NCBI GenBank assembly: GCA_035267185.1
Contig: DATFLY010000154.1
Coordinates: 1-17,749 of the forward strand
DNA from: JAUIBE01 sp035267185
Lineage (GTDB): Bacteria > Pseudomonadota > Gammaproteobacteria > Xanthomonadales > SZUA-36
Reading direction: 5' to 3'
Length of the DNA: 17,749 nucleotides
Shown: in pieces, positions 1 to 6,690 of the stretch
Layout of the letters: each line of letters starts with the position of its first letter
How positions within the stretch are numbered: the stretch's first letter is position 1
The notes under the pieces: model-generated
Told to the model about the DNA's origin: nothing
The model's database searches: none
The model's input: the letters and a program-made list of their open reading frames with translations, nothing else
Made by a program: the position numbers and the translations under genes

Positions 1-241
1 AGAGGGTGGACGTCACACGCCATTCTTCAAGGGCTATCGTCCGCAGTTTTACTTCCGTACCACGGATGTAACCGGTGCGTGTGAGCTGCCTGAAGGCGTT
101 GAGATGGTCATGCCTGGTGACAATGTGCAGATGCAGGTGTCCTTGATCGCGCCGATCGCGATGGAAGAAGGTCTGCGTTTTGCGATCCGTGAAGGCGGTC
201 GCACCGTGGGTGCTGGCGTCGTTGCGAAGATCCACGAGTAG
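1..241 (+). CDS. tuf: Elongation factor Tu, C-terminal part (5' end outside window)
   Basis: This is the last 79 codons of EF-Tu, the GTPase that carries aminoacyl-tRNA to the ribosomal A site. Only domain 3, the last beta-barrel, is present. The frame opens at base 2 and shows the family signatures KGYRPQFYFRTTDVTG and GLRFAIREGGRTVGAGVV, ending at TAG 239-241. The G domain and domain 2 lie upstream of the window. It is followed after 31 bp by rpsJ, the usual str-to-S10 arrangement, so read-through from a tuf promoter probably feeds the S10 genes. The terminal residues AKIHE differ slightly from the E. coli tail. Identification is secure. Confidence 0.97.
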   Translation, partial: EGGRHTPFFKGYRPQFYFRTTDVTGACELPEGVEMVMPGDNVQMQVSLIAPIAMEEGLRFAIREGGRTVGAGVVAKIHE

Positions 242-272
242 TAGCGGCTTTAACCGCGAATAGGAAAACAAC

Positions 273-584
273 ATGGCTGACCAGAGAATACGCATCCGCT
301 TGAAAGCTTTCGATCATCGCTTGATTGATCGCTCGGCGGCAGAAATCGTAGAAACCGCGAAGCGGACCGGTGCACAGGTGCTGGGCCCTATTCCACTGCC
401 GACTCGTATAGAGAAGCACACGGTTTTGACTTCGCCGCACGTCAACAAGGACGCGCGTGACCAGTACGAGACTCGTACGCACAAGCGCCTGATGGACATC
501 GTTGATCCCAACGACAAGACGGTAGATGCATTGATGAAGCTCGACCTCGCCGCTGGCGTGGACGTGCAGATCCAGCTCAACTAA
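273..584 (+). CDS. rpsJ: 30S ribosomal protein S10
   Basis: Full-length S10 of 103 residues, the same length as in E. coli. It belongs to the 30S head, and as NusE it also joins NusB in transcription antitermination complexes. Recognisable segments are IRIRLKAFDHRLID at the N-terminus, the central loop GPIPLPTRIEKHTVLTSPHVNKD, and RTHKRLMDIVDP near the C-terminus. ATG 273 is preceded by AGGA at a suitable distance. It is the first gene of the S10 group. The 31-bp gap from tuf leaves no room for the long L4-responsive leader found before rpsJ in E. coli. The gap after it (125 bp) is unusually long and holds a hairpin and a REP element. Confidence 0.99.
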   Translation: MADQRIRIRLKAFDHRLIDRSAAEIVETAKRTGAQVLGPIPLPTRIEKHTVLTSPHVNKDARDQYETRTHKRLMDIVDPNDKTVDALMKLDLAAGVDVQIQLN

Positions 585-595
585 AGAGCGACGCG

Positions 596-627
596 ATCCC
601 GGACAATGCTATTCGCATTTCCGGGAT
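596..627 (+). other. Hairpin in the rpsJ-rplC gap
   Basis: An almost perfect inverted repeat. ATCCCGGA (596-603) pairs with TCCGGGAT (620-627), C604 is a single bulge, then AATGC (605-609) pairs with GCATT (615-619) around loop TATTC. That gives 13 paired bases on a short loop, starting 11 nt after the S10 stop. No U-tract follows, so it is not a standard terminator. It may protect or delimit an mRNA 3' end, or be a decayed palindromic repeat. Confidence 0.7.
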
Positions 628-637
628 GACGAAATAG

Positions 638-666
638 TTGTAGGAGCGGTCTTATGGCCGCGACCA
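638..666 (+). repeat. REP-like palindrome (GTAGGAGCGG type)
   Basis: The sequence GTAGGAGCGG...GGCCGCGACC has the head (GTAGGAG) and stem layout of the REP elements scattered in Pseudomonas, Xanthomonas and related gammaproteobacteria. GCGGTC (646-651) pairs with GGCCGC (656-661), including one G-U pair, around a TTAT loop. The family match is from memory of the motif. The stem is seen directly. Its presence inside the S10 operon is unusual. Confidence 0.75.
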
Positions 667-713
667 TGAAAAAACAGCCATATAACGAAGTTTTATTAAA
701 GGAAGACCAATGA
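654..713 (+). CDS. Possible 19-codon leader ORF upstream of rplC
   Basis: A mini-ORF starts at ATG 654-656, inside the REP loop. It has AGGAG at 642-646, seven bases upstream, which is ideal Shine-Dalgarno spacing. It reads MAATMKKQPYNEVLLKEDQ and stops at TGA 711-713, overlapping the rplC ATG (710-712) in an ATGA arrangement that favours translational coupling. An inner ATG at 666 would give 15 codons. rplC also has its own AGGA (700-703), so coupling is not required. The peptide resembles nothing I recognise. The arrangement could be coincidence, but the three features (SD, start, overlapping stop) occur together. Confidence 0.3.
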   Translation: MAATMKKQPYNEVLLKEDQ

Positions 714-1348
714 AGATTGGACTAGTCGGACGCAAGCGCGGCATGACACGGGTTTTCACCGAGGAAGGCGATAGCGTTCCAGTATCGGTGATCGAAGTGC
801 AGCCAAATCGTGTCACGCAGATAAAAGATGCGGACAACGACGGCTATAGCGCCATACAGGTGACCTATGGCTCGCGCCGGGCCAGCCTGGTGAACAAGCC
901 CGAAGCCGGGCATTTCTCCAAGGCCGGAACCGAAGCGGGTGGCGGGCTGTACGAATTGCGCACTGAAGGCGAAGACACCAGCGAACTTGAAGCCGGTTCA
1001 GAACTGACGGTTGAAATGTTCGCGGCAGGTGAAATTGTTGATGTCACCGGTACCAGTAAAGGTAAAGGCTTTACCGGAACGATAAAGAGACACAACTTCA
1101 GCATGCAGGACGCCACCCACGGCAACTCCCTGGCCCATCGGGCTCCGGGTTCAATTGGACAGTGCCAGACCCCGGGTCGTGTATTCAAGGGTAAGAAGAT
1201 GGCCGGTCATATGGGTGATGAGCGTGTGACCACGCAAAATCTGGAAGTGATTCGCGTAGATGCGGATCGCAACCTGCTCCTGATCAAGGGTGCGGTTCCG
1301 GGTGCAGCAGGTGGTCATGTTACCGTCCGTCCGGCCGTCAAAGCCTAA
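710..1348 (+). CDS. rplC: 50S ribosomal protein L3
   Basis: L3 (212 residues; E. coli 209) is an early assembly protein of the 50S subunit with a loop reaching towards the peptidyl transferase centre. It begins MKIGLVGRKRGMTRVF and carries the conserved core HGNSLAHRAPGSIG followed by GQCQTPGRVFKGKKMAGHMG. The glutamine in this GQxQTPG stretch corresponds to the site N5-methylated by PrmB in E. coli; the modification here is inferred. ATG 710 follows AGGA at 700-703. Its start overlaps the stop of the mini-ORF that begins in the REP element. It is followed by rplD after 28 bp. Confidence 0.99.
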   Translation: MKIGLVGRKRGMTRVFTEEGDSVPVSVIEVQPNRVTQIKDADNDGYSAIQVTYGSRRASLVNKPEAGHFSKAGTEAGGGLYELRTEGEDTSELEAGSELTVEMFAAGEIVDVTGTSKGKGFTGTIKRHNFSMQDATHGNSLAHRAPGSIGQCQTPGRVFKGKKMAGHMGDERVTTQNLEVIRVDADRNLLLIKGAVPGAAGGHVTVRPAVKA

Positions 1349-1376
1349 AAAAGAATAAGGAATCCAGGAGATTACG

Positions 1377-1979
1377 ATGCAATTGGCAGTCTCAGGCGGC
1401 AAGTCGATCAAGGTTTCTGAAACCACGTTTGACCGCGAATTCTCAGAAGCGCTGGTTCACCAGGTGGTCACTGCGTACCTTGCGGGTGCGCGTGCCGGAA
1501 CCAAAGCAACAAAAAATCGTTCCGCGGTGCGGGGCGGTGGACGCAAGCCCTGGCGCCAGAAAGGCACCGGTCGGGCTCGCGTGGGTACCATTCGCAGCCC
1601 ATTGTGGCGCGGTGGTGGAGTCACGTTTGCTGCTCAGCCGCGCGACCACTCCCAAAAAGTGAATCGCAAAATGTACCGCGGCGCGCTTCAGGCCATTTTG
1701 TCCGAGCTGATTCGCCAGGAGCGGCTGGTTGTCGTCAAGTCGTTTGATCTTGATGAGCCCAAAACAAAATTGCTGACATCTCAGCTCAATGATCTGGATG
1801 TCAAAAGCGGTCTGATCGTGGTTGATCCCATCCAGGAAAACCTGTTCCTGGCTGCCCGCAATATTCCCGGCCTTTACGTCGTGGATGTGGCCGGCCTGGA
1901 TCCCGTCAGCCTGGTATCGGCTGAGAAGGTCGTGATGACCGTCGATGCCATTGAGAAGATTCAGGAGTGGCTGGGATGA
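1377..1979 (+). CDS. rplD: 50S ribosomal protein L4
   Basis: L4 (200 residues; E. coli 201) is a 50S assembly protein whose internal loop lines the nascent-peptide exit tunnel together with L22. The loop is clear at GRKPWRQKGTGRARVGTIRS and WRGGGVTFAAQPRDHSQKVN, with the globular domain on either side. In E. coli L4 also represses the S10 operon through the leader RNA upstream of rpsJ. That leader is not visible here, so autoregulation by that route is doubtful. AGGAG precedes ATG 1377. The last four bases overlap the rplW start (ATGA), indicating coupled translation. Confidence 0.99.
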   Translation: MQLAVSGGKSIKVSETTFDREFSEALVHQVVTAYLAGARAGTKATKNRSAVRGGGRKPWRQKGTGRARVGTIRSPLWRGGGVTFAAQPRDHSQKVNRKMYRGALQAILSELIRQERLVVVKSFDLDEPKTKLLTSQLNDLDVKSGLIVVDPIQENLFLAARNIPGLYVVDVAGLDPVSLVSAEKVVMTVDAIEKIQEWLG

Positions 1980-2278
1980 GTAAAAATCGCTTGTACAAGG
2001 TGTTGTTGGCGCCACGCGTGACGGAAAAGACCGCACGGTTGAGCGCGAACAGCAATCAATATGTGTTTGAAGTTTCCAGTGACGCCGACAAGAAGGATGT
2101 TCGCGAGGCTGTTGAGCATTTGTTCGAAGTCAAAGTCGAAAATGTTCAGATCGTCAACGTGAAAGGTAAGACCAAGTCTTACCGCATGCGTCCCGGACGT
2201 CGCAGTGACTGGAAGAAAGCTTACGTACGCATCCAGGAAGGTCAGGTAATTGACGTCCTGGGTGGAGAAGCACCCTGA
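1976..2278 (+). CDS. rplW: 50S ribosomal protein L23
   Basis: L23 (100 residues, as in E. coli) sits at the tunnel exit and is the docking site for trigger factor and SRP. It opens MSKNRLYKVLLAPRVTEKTA and has the typical KKDVREAVEHLFEVKVENVQ and the loop KGKTKSYRMRPGRRSDWKKA. The chosen ATG at 1976 matches the family N-terminus. A GTG at 1967 in the same frame would add only Met-Ala-Gly and would bury the AGGAG at 1963-1967, which serves as the ribosome binding site for 1976. It overlaps the end of rplD by four bases. Confidence 0.98.
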   Translation: MSKNRLYKVLLAPRVTEKTARLSANSNQYVFEVSSDADKKDVREAVEHLFEVKVENVQIVNVKGKTKSYRMRPGRRSDWKKAYVRIQEGQVIDVLGGEAP

Positions 2279-2289
2279 GGATTTAAGGC

Positions 2290-3123
2290 ATGGCAATTGT
2301 TAAAGCAAAACCAACATCGCCAGGACGCCGTGGAGTCGTTCAGGTAAAGCATGAGCACCTGCATAAAGGTGAGCCGCATGCTGCTTTGGTCTCGAAAAAA
2401 TCGAAAACGGGCGGAAGAAACAACACCGGCCGGATCACCACGCGTCATCGCGGTGGTGGACACAAGCAGCGTTACCGCCAGATAGATTTCAAGCGTGACA
2501 AGGACGGCATTGCAGGCAACATTGAGCGTGTTGAATACGATCCAAATCGTAGCGCGCACATCGCTCTGGTGCTTTACAAGGATGGCGAGCGTCGTTACAT
2601 CATCGCACCCAAGGGCCTGCGTGCAGGAGACCCGGTACAGAGTGGACGTGATGCAGCAATCAAGCCAGGCAACTGCCTGCCATTGCGCAACATTCCGGTC
2701 GGTTCGGTCATTCACTGCATCGAAATGAAGCCCGGCAAAGGCGCCCAGATCGCTCGAAGCGCTGGTGCCGCAGCCCAGTTGGTTGCGCGTGAAGGGCAAT
2801 ACGCCACATTGCGTCTTCGCTCCGGCGAGATGCGTAAGGTTCCATCGCGTTGTCGTGCAACGCTGGGTGAGGTTTCCAATCCGGAACACAACCTGGAGAA
2901 AATCGGCAAGGCCGGCGCCAAACGCTGGCGTGGTGTTCGTCCGACTGTTCGTGGTGTTGCCATGAACCCGGTTGATCACCCGCACGGTGGTGGTGAAGGG
3001 CGTACCTCAGGTGGTCGTCACCCGGTTACCCCGTGGGGACAGCCGACCAAGGGTTACAAGACTCGCAAGAATACGAGCACAGACAAGTATGTTGTGCGCA
3101 AACGTAAACGTTCAGGTAAGTAG
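2290..3123 (+). CDS. rplB: 50S ribosomal protein L2
   Basis: L2 (277 residues; E. coli 273) is one of the largest and most conserved 50S proteins. It binds 23S rRNA near the peptidyl transferase centre and helps join the subunits. The N-terminal OB-like domain contains GRNNTGRITTRHRGGGHKQ. The C-terminal segment has the hallmark NPVDHPHGGGEGRTSGG, including the conserved histidine discussed in peptidyl transfer, followed by PVTPWGQPTKGYKTRKN. The basic C-terminus VVRKRKRSGK is normal. It starts 11 bp after rplW and is followed by rpsS after 11 bp. Confidence 0.99.
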   Translation: MAIVKAKPTSPGRRGVVQVKHEHLHKGEPHAALVSKKSKTGGRNNTGRITTRHRGGGHKQRYRQIDFKRDKDGIAGNIERVEYDPNRSAHIALVLYKDGERRYIIAPKGLRAGDPVQSGRDAAIKPGNCLPLRNIPVGSVIHCIEMKPGKGAQIARSAGAAAQLVAREGQYATLRLRSGEMRKVPSRCRATLGEVSNPEHNLEKIGKAGAKRWRGVRPTVRGVAMNPVDHPHGGGEGRTSGGRHPVTPWGQPTKGYKTRKNTSTDKYVVRKRKRSGK

Positions 3124-3134
3124 AAGGTAGCGCT

Positions 3135-3407
3135 ATGCCACGTTCGATTAAAAAAGGACCTTTCGTTGACCATCACCTTATGAAGAAGGTGGAGGCAGCG
3201 GTAGCAACCAATAACAAGCGCCCGATCAAGACATGGTCAAGGCGTTCTATGATCCTGCCGGAAATGGTCGGGCTGACGATTGCGGTGCATAACGGCCGCC
3301 AGCACGTACCAATCCTGGTGAATGATCAGATGATCGGTCACAAACTGGGTGAATTTGCACCCACCCGGACGTTTCGTGCGCATTCCGGCGACCGAAAGAC
3401 CGTGTAA
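3135..3407 (+). CDS. rpsS: 30S ribosomal protein S19
   Basis: S19 (90 residues; E. coli 92) binds the 30S head with S13 and contacts the A-site tRNA region and bridge B1a. It shows the family start MPRSIKKGPFVDHHLMKKV, the central motif TWSRRSMILPEMVGLTIAVHNG, and the end GHKLGEFAPTRTFRAHSGD. ATG 3135 has AAGG upstream. It lies between rplB (11 bp) and rplV (14 bp). Nothing about it is unusual. Confidence 0.99.
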   Translation: MPRSIKKGPFVDHHLMKKVEAAVATNNKRPIKTWSRRSMILPEMVGLTIAVHNGRQHVPILVNDQMIGHKLGEFAPTRTFRAHSGDRKTV

Positions 3408-3421
3408 CAGGAATCAACGTC

Positions 3422-3763
3422 ATGCAAGCGACAGCACATTTAAGAAACGCGCGTATATCGCCACAAAAGGTTCGCCTTATTGCCGACCAGATTCGCGGTA
3501 TGGAAGTGGAGAAAGCAGAGCAGTTGCTGGCATTCAGCCCGCAAAAAGCTGCCCACCTTGTGAAAAAGGTGATGCTTTCAGCAGTGGCCAATGCCGAGCA
3601 CAACGATGGTGCCGACATTGATGAGTTGAGCGTTAGTGTCATCCAGGTCAATGAAGGACCGACGTTCAAGCGAGGCCGGGCACGCGCCAAGGGCCGTGGC
3701 ACACGAATTTTGAAGCGTTGTTCGCACATCAGTGTGACCGTCGCAGACGACACAGGAAAGTAA
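3422..3763 (+). CDS. rplV: 50S ribosomal protein L22
   Basis: L22 (113 residues; E. coli 110) binds all domains of 23S rRNA. Its long beta-hairpin forms part of the exit-tunnel constriction, a place where macrolide resistance changes map. Seen here are the N-terminal LRNARISPQKVRLIADQIRG and the hairpin region FKRGRARAKGRGTRILKRCSH. The hairpin has the normal length, with no insertion or deletion of the macrolide-resistance kind. ATG 3422 is preceded by AGGA. rpsC starts two bases after its stop, so their translation is probably coupled. Confidence 0.99.
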   Translation: MQATAHLRNARISPQKVRLIADQIRGMEVEKAEQLLAFSPQKAAHLVKKVMLSAVANAEHNDGADIDELSVSVIQVNEGPTFKRGRARAKGRGTRILKRCSHISVTVADDTGK

Positions 3764-3765
3764 TT

Positions 3766-4446
3766 ATGGGTCAGAAGGTACATCCAATCGGTATCCGTCT
3801 TGGCATTGCCAAAGACTGGAACTCTACCTGGTATGCCAACAAGGACGAATTCGCCGATCAGCTCAAGTCTGATCTTGAAGTTCGCGAATTTCTCCAGAAG
3901 CGGCTTGCACAGGCGGCGGTCAGCAGGATTCAGATCGAGCGTCCGGCTAAGTCTGCTCGCATCACGATTCACACGGCTCGCCCTGGCATCGTGATTGGCA
4001 AGAAAGGAGAGGACATCGAAAGGCTGAGGCGTGAAGTCACAAAGATCATGGGTGTTCCCACCCACATCACCGTGGCTGAGATACGCAAGCCGGAACTGGA
4101 CGCCAAGCTGGTTGCAGAGGGCGTGGCCCAGCAGCTGGAACGTCGCATCATGTTCCGTCGCGCCATGAAACGTGCGGTTGGAAATGCCATGCGCCTGGGT
4201 GCGCTGGGTATCAGGATCCAGGTCTCCGGTCGGCTCAACGGTGCGGACATCGCGCGTACCGAGTGGTATCGCGAAGGCCAGGTGCCGTTGCACACGCTGC
4301 GTGCCAACGTCGATTACGGAACTTACGAAGCCAAGACCACTTACGGAGTGCTCGGCGTAAAAGTCTGGATCTATAAAGGCGAGGTTTTCGACCTGTATGA
4401 CCAGTCTGAAAACCAACAGAAAGGCAAGAAAGCCGCAGCTAAGTAG
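3766..4446 (+). CDS. rpsC: 30S ribosomal protein S3
   Basis: S3 (226 residues; E. coli 233) lies at the mRNA entry channel of the 30S subunit and contributes to mRNA helicase activity with S4 and S5. The N-terminal KH domain includes the GxxG loop in IVIGKKGEDIERLR. The C-terminal domain carries RRIMFRRAMKRAV, RTEWYREGQVPLHTLRA and GVLGVKVWIYKGE. The start at ATG 3766 gives the family N-terminus MGQKVHPIGIRLG. An in-frame upstream start would add 16 residues encoded inside rplV and is not credible. The C-terminal tail is short and lysine-rich. Confidence 0.99.
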   Translation: MGQKVHPIGIRLGIAKDWNSTWYANKDEFADQLKSDLEVREFLQKRLAQAAVSRIQIERPAKSARITIHTARPGIVIGKKGEDIERLRREVTKIMGVPTHITVAEIRKPELDAKLVAEGVAQQLERRIMFRRAMKRAVGNAMRLGALGIRIQVSGRLNGADIARTEWYREGQVPLHTLRANVDYGTYEAKTTYGVLGVKVWIYKGEVFDLYDQSENQQKGKKAAAK

Positions 4447-4457
4447 GAACAGACACG

Positions 4458-4871
4458 ATGCTTCAGCCAAAACGAACAAAATACAGAAAGACACAGAAAG
4501 GTCGTAACCGCGGCCTGGCGCATGTTGGTAACCGCGTCAGCTTCGGCGAGTACGGTCTTAAAGCGACCACCCGTGGCTTTGTCACTGCCCGTCAGATCGA
4601 GGCGGCGCGACGTGCGATTACACGTTACGTCAAGCGTGGCGGAAAGCTCTGGATCCGGGTATTCCCGGACAAGCCGATTACCAAGAAGCCCGTCGAAGTG
4701 CGTATGGGTAAAGGTAAAGGCAACGTCGAGTATTGGGTAGCCCCAATCCAGCCTGGTCGGGTGTTGTACGAAATTCAGGGCGTTTCAGAAGAAGCAGCCC
4801 GCGAGGCGTTCAGGTTGGCATCAGCCAAGCTGGCGGTAAATACCACCTTTGTTAAGCGGTCGGTGCAGTAA
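4458..4871 (+). CDS. rplP: 50S ribosomal protein L16
   Basis: L16 (137 residues; E. coli 136) binds near the A site and organises the 50S tRNA-binding region. Conserved segments include MLQPKRTKYRKTQKGRNRG, WIRVFPDKPITKKPVEVRMG and KGKGNVEYWVA. The arginine in VRMGKGKG corresponds to Arg81 of E. coli L16, which is hydroxylated by the oxygenase RoxA/YcfD; whether that happens here is unknown. The stop TAA overlaps the rpmC ATG by one base (TAATG). Confidence 0.99.
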   Translation: MLQPKRTKYRKTQKGRNRGLAHVGNRVSFGEYGLKATTRGFVTARQIEAARRAITRYVKRGGKLWIRVFPDKPITKKPVEVRMGKGKGNVEYWVAPIQPGRVLYEIQGVSEEAAREAFRLASAKLAVNTTFVKRSVQ

Positions 4872-5119
4872 TGGAAGCGCAAGATTTGAGAAGCAAGAAC
4901 GAAGGCGAACTGCAACAGGAGCTCACCGAGCTTTTGCAGGAGCAGTTCAACCTGAGGATGCAAAAAGGCATGGGTCAGTTAACCCAGAGCCACCAGATGA
5001 AGCGTGTGCGTCGCGATATTGCGCGGGTTCGCACGGTGTTGGCCGAAAAGGACGACAGCGCTTCAGCAGCCAAAAAAAATAAAGTTGAAGGTACCAATAA
5101 AACAGGTGATGTCGCATGA
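4871..5119 (+). CDS. rpmC: 50S ribosomal protein L29, with long C-terminal tail
   Basis: L29 is a small helical-hairpin protein near the tunnel exit, next to L23. The core (residues 1 to about 60) shows LRSKNEGELQQELTELLQEQFNLR and the second helix QMKRVRRDIARVRTVLAEK. The protein is 82 residues long against 63 in E. coli. The extra 20 or so residues (DDSASAAKKNKVEGTNKTGD) are low-complexity and run into the rpsQ start with a four-base overlap. An A8 run (5072-5079) begins the tail. Transcript slippage adding one A there would create a stop and give a 70-residue form. No clear Shine-Dalgarno precedes ATG 4871, so it probably depends on coupling with rplP. Confidence 0.97.
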   Translation: MEAQDLRSKNEGELQQELTELLQEQFNLRMQKGMGQLTQSHQMKRVRRDIARVRTVLAEKDDSASAAKKNKVEGTNKTGDVA

Positions 5120-5367
5120 GTGAGATTAAACGTACCAAGCAAGGTCGTGTTGTCAGCAACAAGGCTGACAAGACCATCACCGTGTTGTTGGAACGACAGG
5201 TTAAGCATCCTTTGTACGGTAAGTACATCAAGCGCTCAACCAAAGTTCACGTGCACGATGAGAACAACGAGTGCGGTGAGGGCGATATGGTCTCTATCAC
5301 CGAGTGCCGTCCACTTTCCAAGACCAAAAGCTGGCGCGTGGTCGAGGTCCTGCAGCGCAGCCAGTAA
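5116..5367 (+). CDS. rpsQ: 30S ribosomal protein S17
   Basis: S17 (83 residues; E. coli 84) is an OB-fold protein that binds 16S rRNA helices 7 and 11 early in 30S assembly. The sequence shows KRTKQGRVVSNKADKTITVL, the HPLYGKYIKRSTKVHVHDE loop and the end ECRPLSKTKSWRVVEVLQ. AGGTGAT lies upstream within rpmC, and the ATGA overlap couples it to L29. It is the last gene of the S10 section. Only 36 bp separate it from rplN, and I see no terminator there, so transcription likely continues into the spc section. Confidence 0.99.
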   Translation: MSEIKRTKQGRVVSNKADKTITVLLERQVKHPLYGKYIKRSTKVHVHDENNECGEGDMVSITECRPLSKTKSWRVVEVLQRSQ

Positions 5368-5403
5368 GGGCTGACGTTTCAGGTTTAGGCGAGGTAGAAG
5401 ACG

Positions 5404-5772
5404 ATGATTCAGATGCAGAGCGTACTTGCAGCAGCGGACAACAGCGGCGCAAGACAGATTCAATGTATCAAGGTTTTGGGTGGCTCCAAGCGCCGTTATG
5501 CGCGTATTGGCGACGTTATCAAGGTAACCGTCAAGGACGCCATTCCACGTGGCAAAGTTAAGAAAGGCGAGGTTTACAACGCCGTTGTGGTTCGCACCCG
5601 TTCAGGTGTTCGCCGTGGTGATGGTTCAGCCATTCGCTTTGACAACAATGCCGCTGTATTGCTCGATGGGAAACACGAGCCGATCGGAACACGTATTTTT
5701 GGACCCGTGACACGCGAATTGCGTAATCAGCGGTTCATGAAGATCGTCTCCCTGGCACCGGAAGTGCTGTAG
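5404..5772 (+). CDS. rplN: 50S ribosomal protein L14
   Basis: L14 (122 residues, close to E. coli 123) forms intersubunit bridges B5 and B8 and is the docking site of the silencing factor RsfS. Its beta-barrel is recognisable from MIQMQSVLAAADNSGARQIQ, RRYARIGDVIKVTVKDAIPRG and VVVRTRSGVRRGDGS, with the C-terminal GTRIFGPVTRELRNQRFMKI. GAGGT precedes ATG 5404. It opens the spc section, 36 bp after rpsQ. Confidence 0.99.
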   Translation: MIQMQSVLAAADNSGARQIQCIKVLGGSKRRYARIGDVIKVTVKDAIPRGKVKKGEVYNAVVVRTRSGVRRGDGSAIRFDNNAAVLLDGKHEPIGTRIFGPVTRELRNQRFMKIVSLAPEVL

Positions 5773-5790
5773 GGCGACAGGAGAGAACGA

Positions 5791-6108
5791 ATGAAACGCA
5801 TCAGAAAAGGTGACGAAGTGATCGTAATTGCGGGCCGTAGCAGAGGTCAGCGTGGTCACGTCCTGCGCATCCTGGAAAAGGATCGCCTGTTGGTGGAAAA
5901 CGTCAACATGGTGAAGAAGCACCAGAAGCCGAATCCCCAGCTGCAACAGGCAGGTGGAATTGTAGACAAGGAAGGCCCGATTCATGCGTCGAATGTGCGC
6001 CTTTACAACCCGATCTCCGGCAAGGGTGATGGCATCACCATCAAGACCCTGGAAGACGGAAAAAGGGTAAGAATTTTTAAGTCGACCGGCGAAGTCGTAG
6101 ACGTATAA
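5791..6108 (+). CDS. rplX: 50S ribosomal protein L24
   Basis: L24 (105 residues; E. coli 104) starts 50S assembly by binding the 5' region of 23S rRNA. The KOW motif is at the N-terminus (KGDEVIVIAGRSRGQRGHVL), followed by VNMVKKHQKPNPQLQQAGGI and the closing TLEDGKRVRIFKSTGEVVD. AGGAGAG lies before ATG 5791. In E. coli the S8 repressor site lies between rplX and rplE. Here that gap is only 27 bp and I could not find a convincing S8-binding stem-loop by eye. Confidence 0.99.
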   Translation: MKRIRKGDEVIVIAGRSRGQRGHVLRILEKDRLLVENVNMVKKHQKPNPQLQQAGGIVDKEGPIHASNVRLYNPISGKGDGITIKTLEDGKRVRIFKSTGEVVDV

Positions 6109-6135
6109 AACGGTTGAAGATGAAGGAATAGCCAG

Positions 6136-6678
6136 ATGGCAAGATTACAAGAATATTACAAGGAAACGGTGGTGCCCCAGCTGATGGAAAAATTCAGCTA
6201 TACCAACACCATGCAGGTTCCAAAAGTGACCAAGGTCACACTCAATATGGGTGTGGGTGAGGCCGCGACCGACAAGAAAGTGATGGAGCGTGCTGTGGGT
6301 GACATGGAAGCGATTGCAGGTCAGAAACCAATCGTTAACCTGTCACGTAAATCAGTGGCTTCTTTCAAGATCCGTGACGGTTGGCCGGTTGGTTGCAAAG
6401 TGACCCTTCGGCGCGAGCGCATGTACGAATTTATTGATCGTCTGGTGAACGTTGCCATACCGCGTGTCCGTGACTTCCGTGGCCTGAACCGCAAGTCATT
6501 CGACGGCCGTGGAAATTACTCGATGGGCGTTCGGGAACAGATCATGTTCCCTGAGATCGATTACGACAAGATCGACACCATCCGTGGAATGGATATCACG
6601 ATCACAACGAATGCGAAATCCGACGAGGAAGCCCGTGCACTGCTCGAGGCATTCAGCTTCCCCTTCAAGGAAAAGTAA
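6136..6678 (+). CDS. rplE: 50S ribosomal protein L5
   Basis: L5 (180 residues; E. coli 179) is part of the central protuberance, binds 5S rRNA with L18 and contacts P-site tRNA. Family sequence is clear throughout: YKETVVPQLMEKFSYTNTMQ, VTKVTLNMGVGEA, GQKPIVNLSRKSVASFKIRD, GWPVGCKVTLRRERMYEF, RDFRGLNRKSFDGRGNYSMG, and the end KSDEEARALLEAFSFPFK. AAGGA precedes ATG 6136. It is followed 12 bp later by rpsN. Confidence 0.99.
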   Translation: MARLQEYYKETVVPQLMEKFSYTNTMQVPKVTKVTLNMGVGEAATDKKVMERAVGDMEAIAGQKPIVNLSRKSVASFKIRDGWPVGCKVTLRRERMYEFIDRLVNVAIPRVRDFRGLNRKSFDGRGNYSMGVREQIMFPEIDYDKIDTIRGMDITITTNAKSDEEARALLEAFSFPFKEK

Positions 6679-6690
6679 AGGACTAAAACG

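Noticed and set aside
2242..2985. Open frame of about 247 codons on the - strand opposite rplB
   Set aside because: Antisense shadow of L2; low-complexity composition with no recognisable domain and no ribosome binding site.
3247..4494. Long open frame on the - strand opposite rpsS, rplV and rpsC
   Set aside because: It lies wholly antisense to three certain ribosomal genes, has no family resemblance, and is explained by codon bias of the genes on the + strand.
6109..6135. S8 repressor site between rplX and rplE
   Set aside because: The gap is 27 bp and I saw no stem-loop like the E. coli S8 target; it could still extend into the coding sequence, so absence is not proven.
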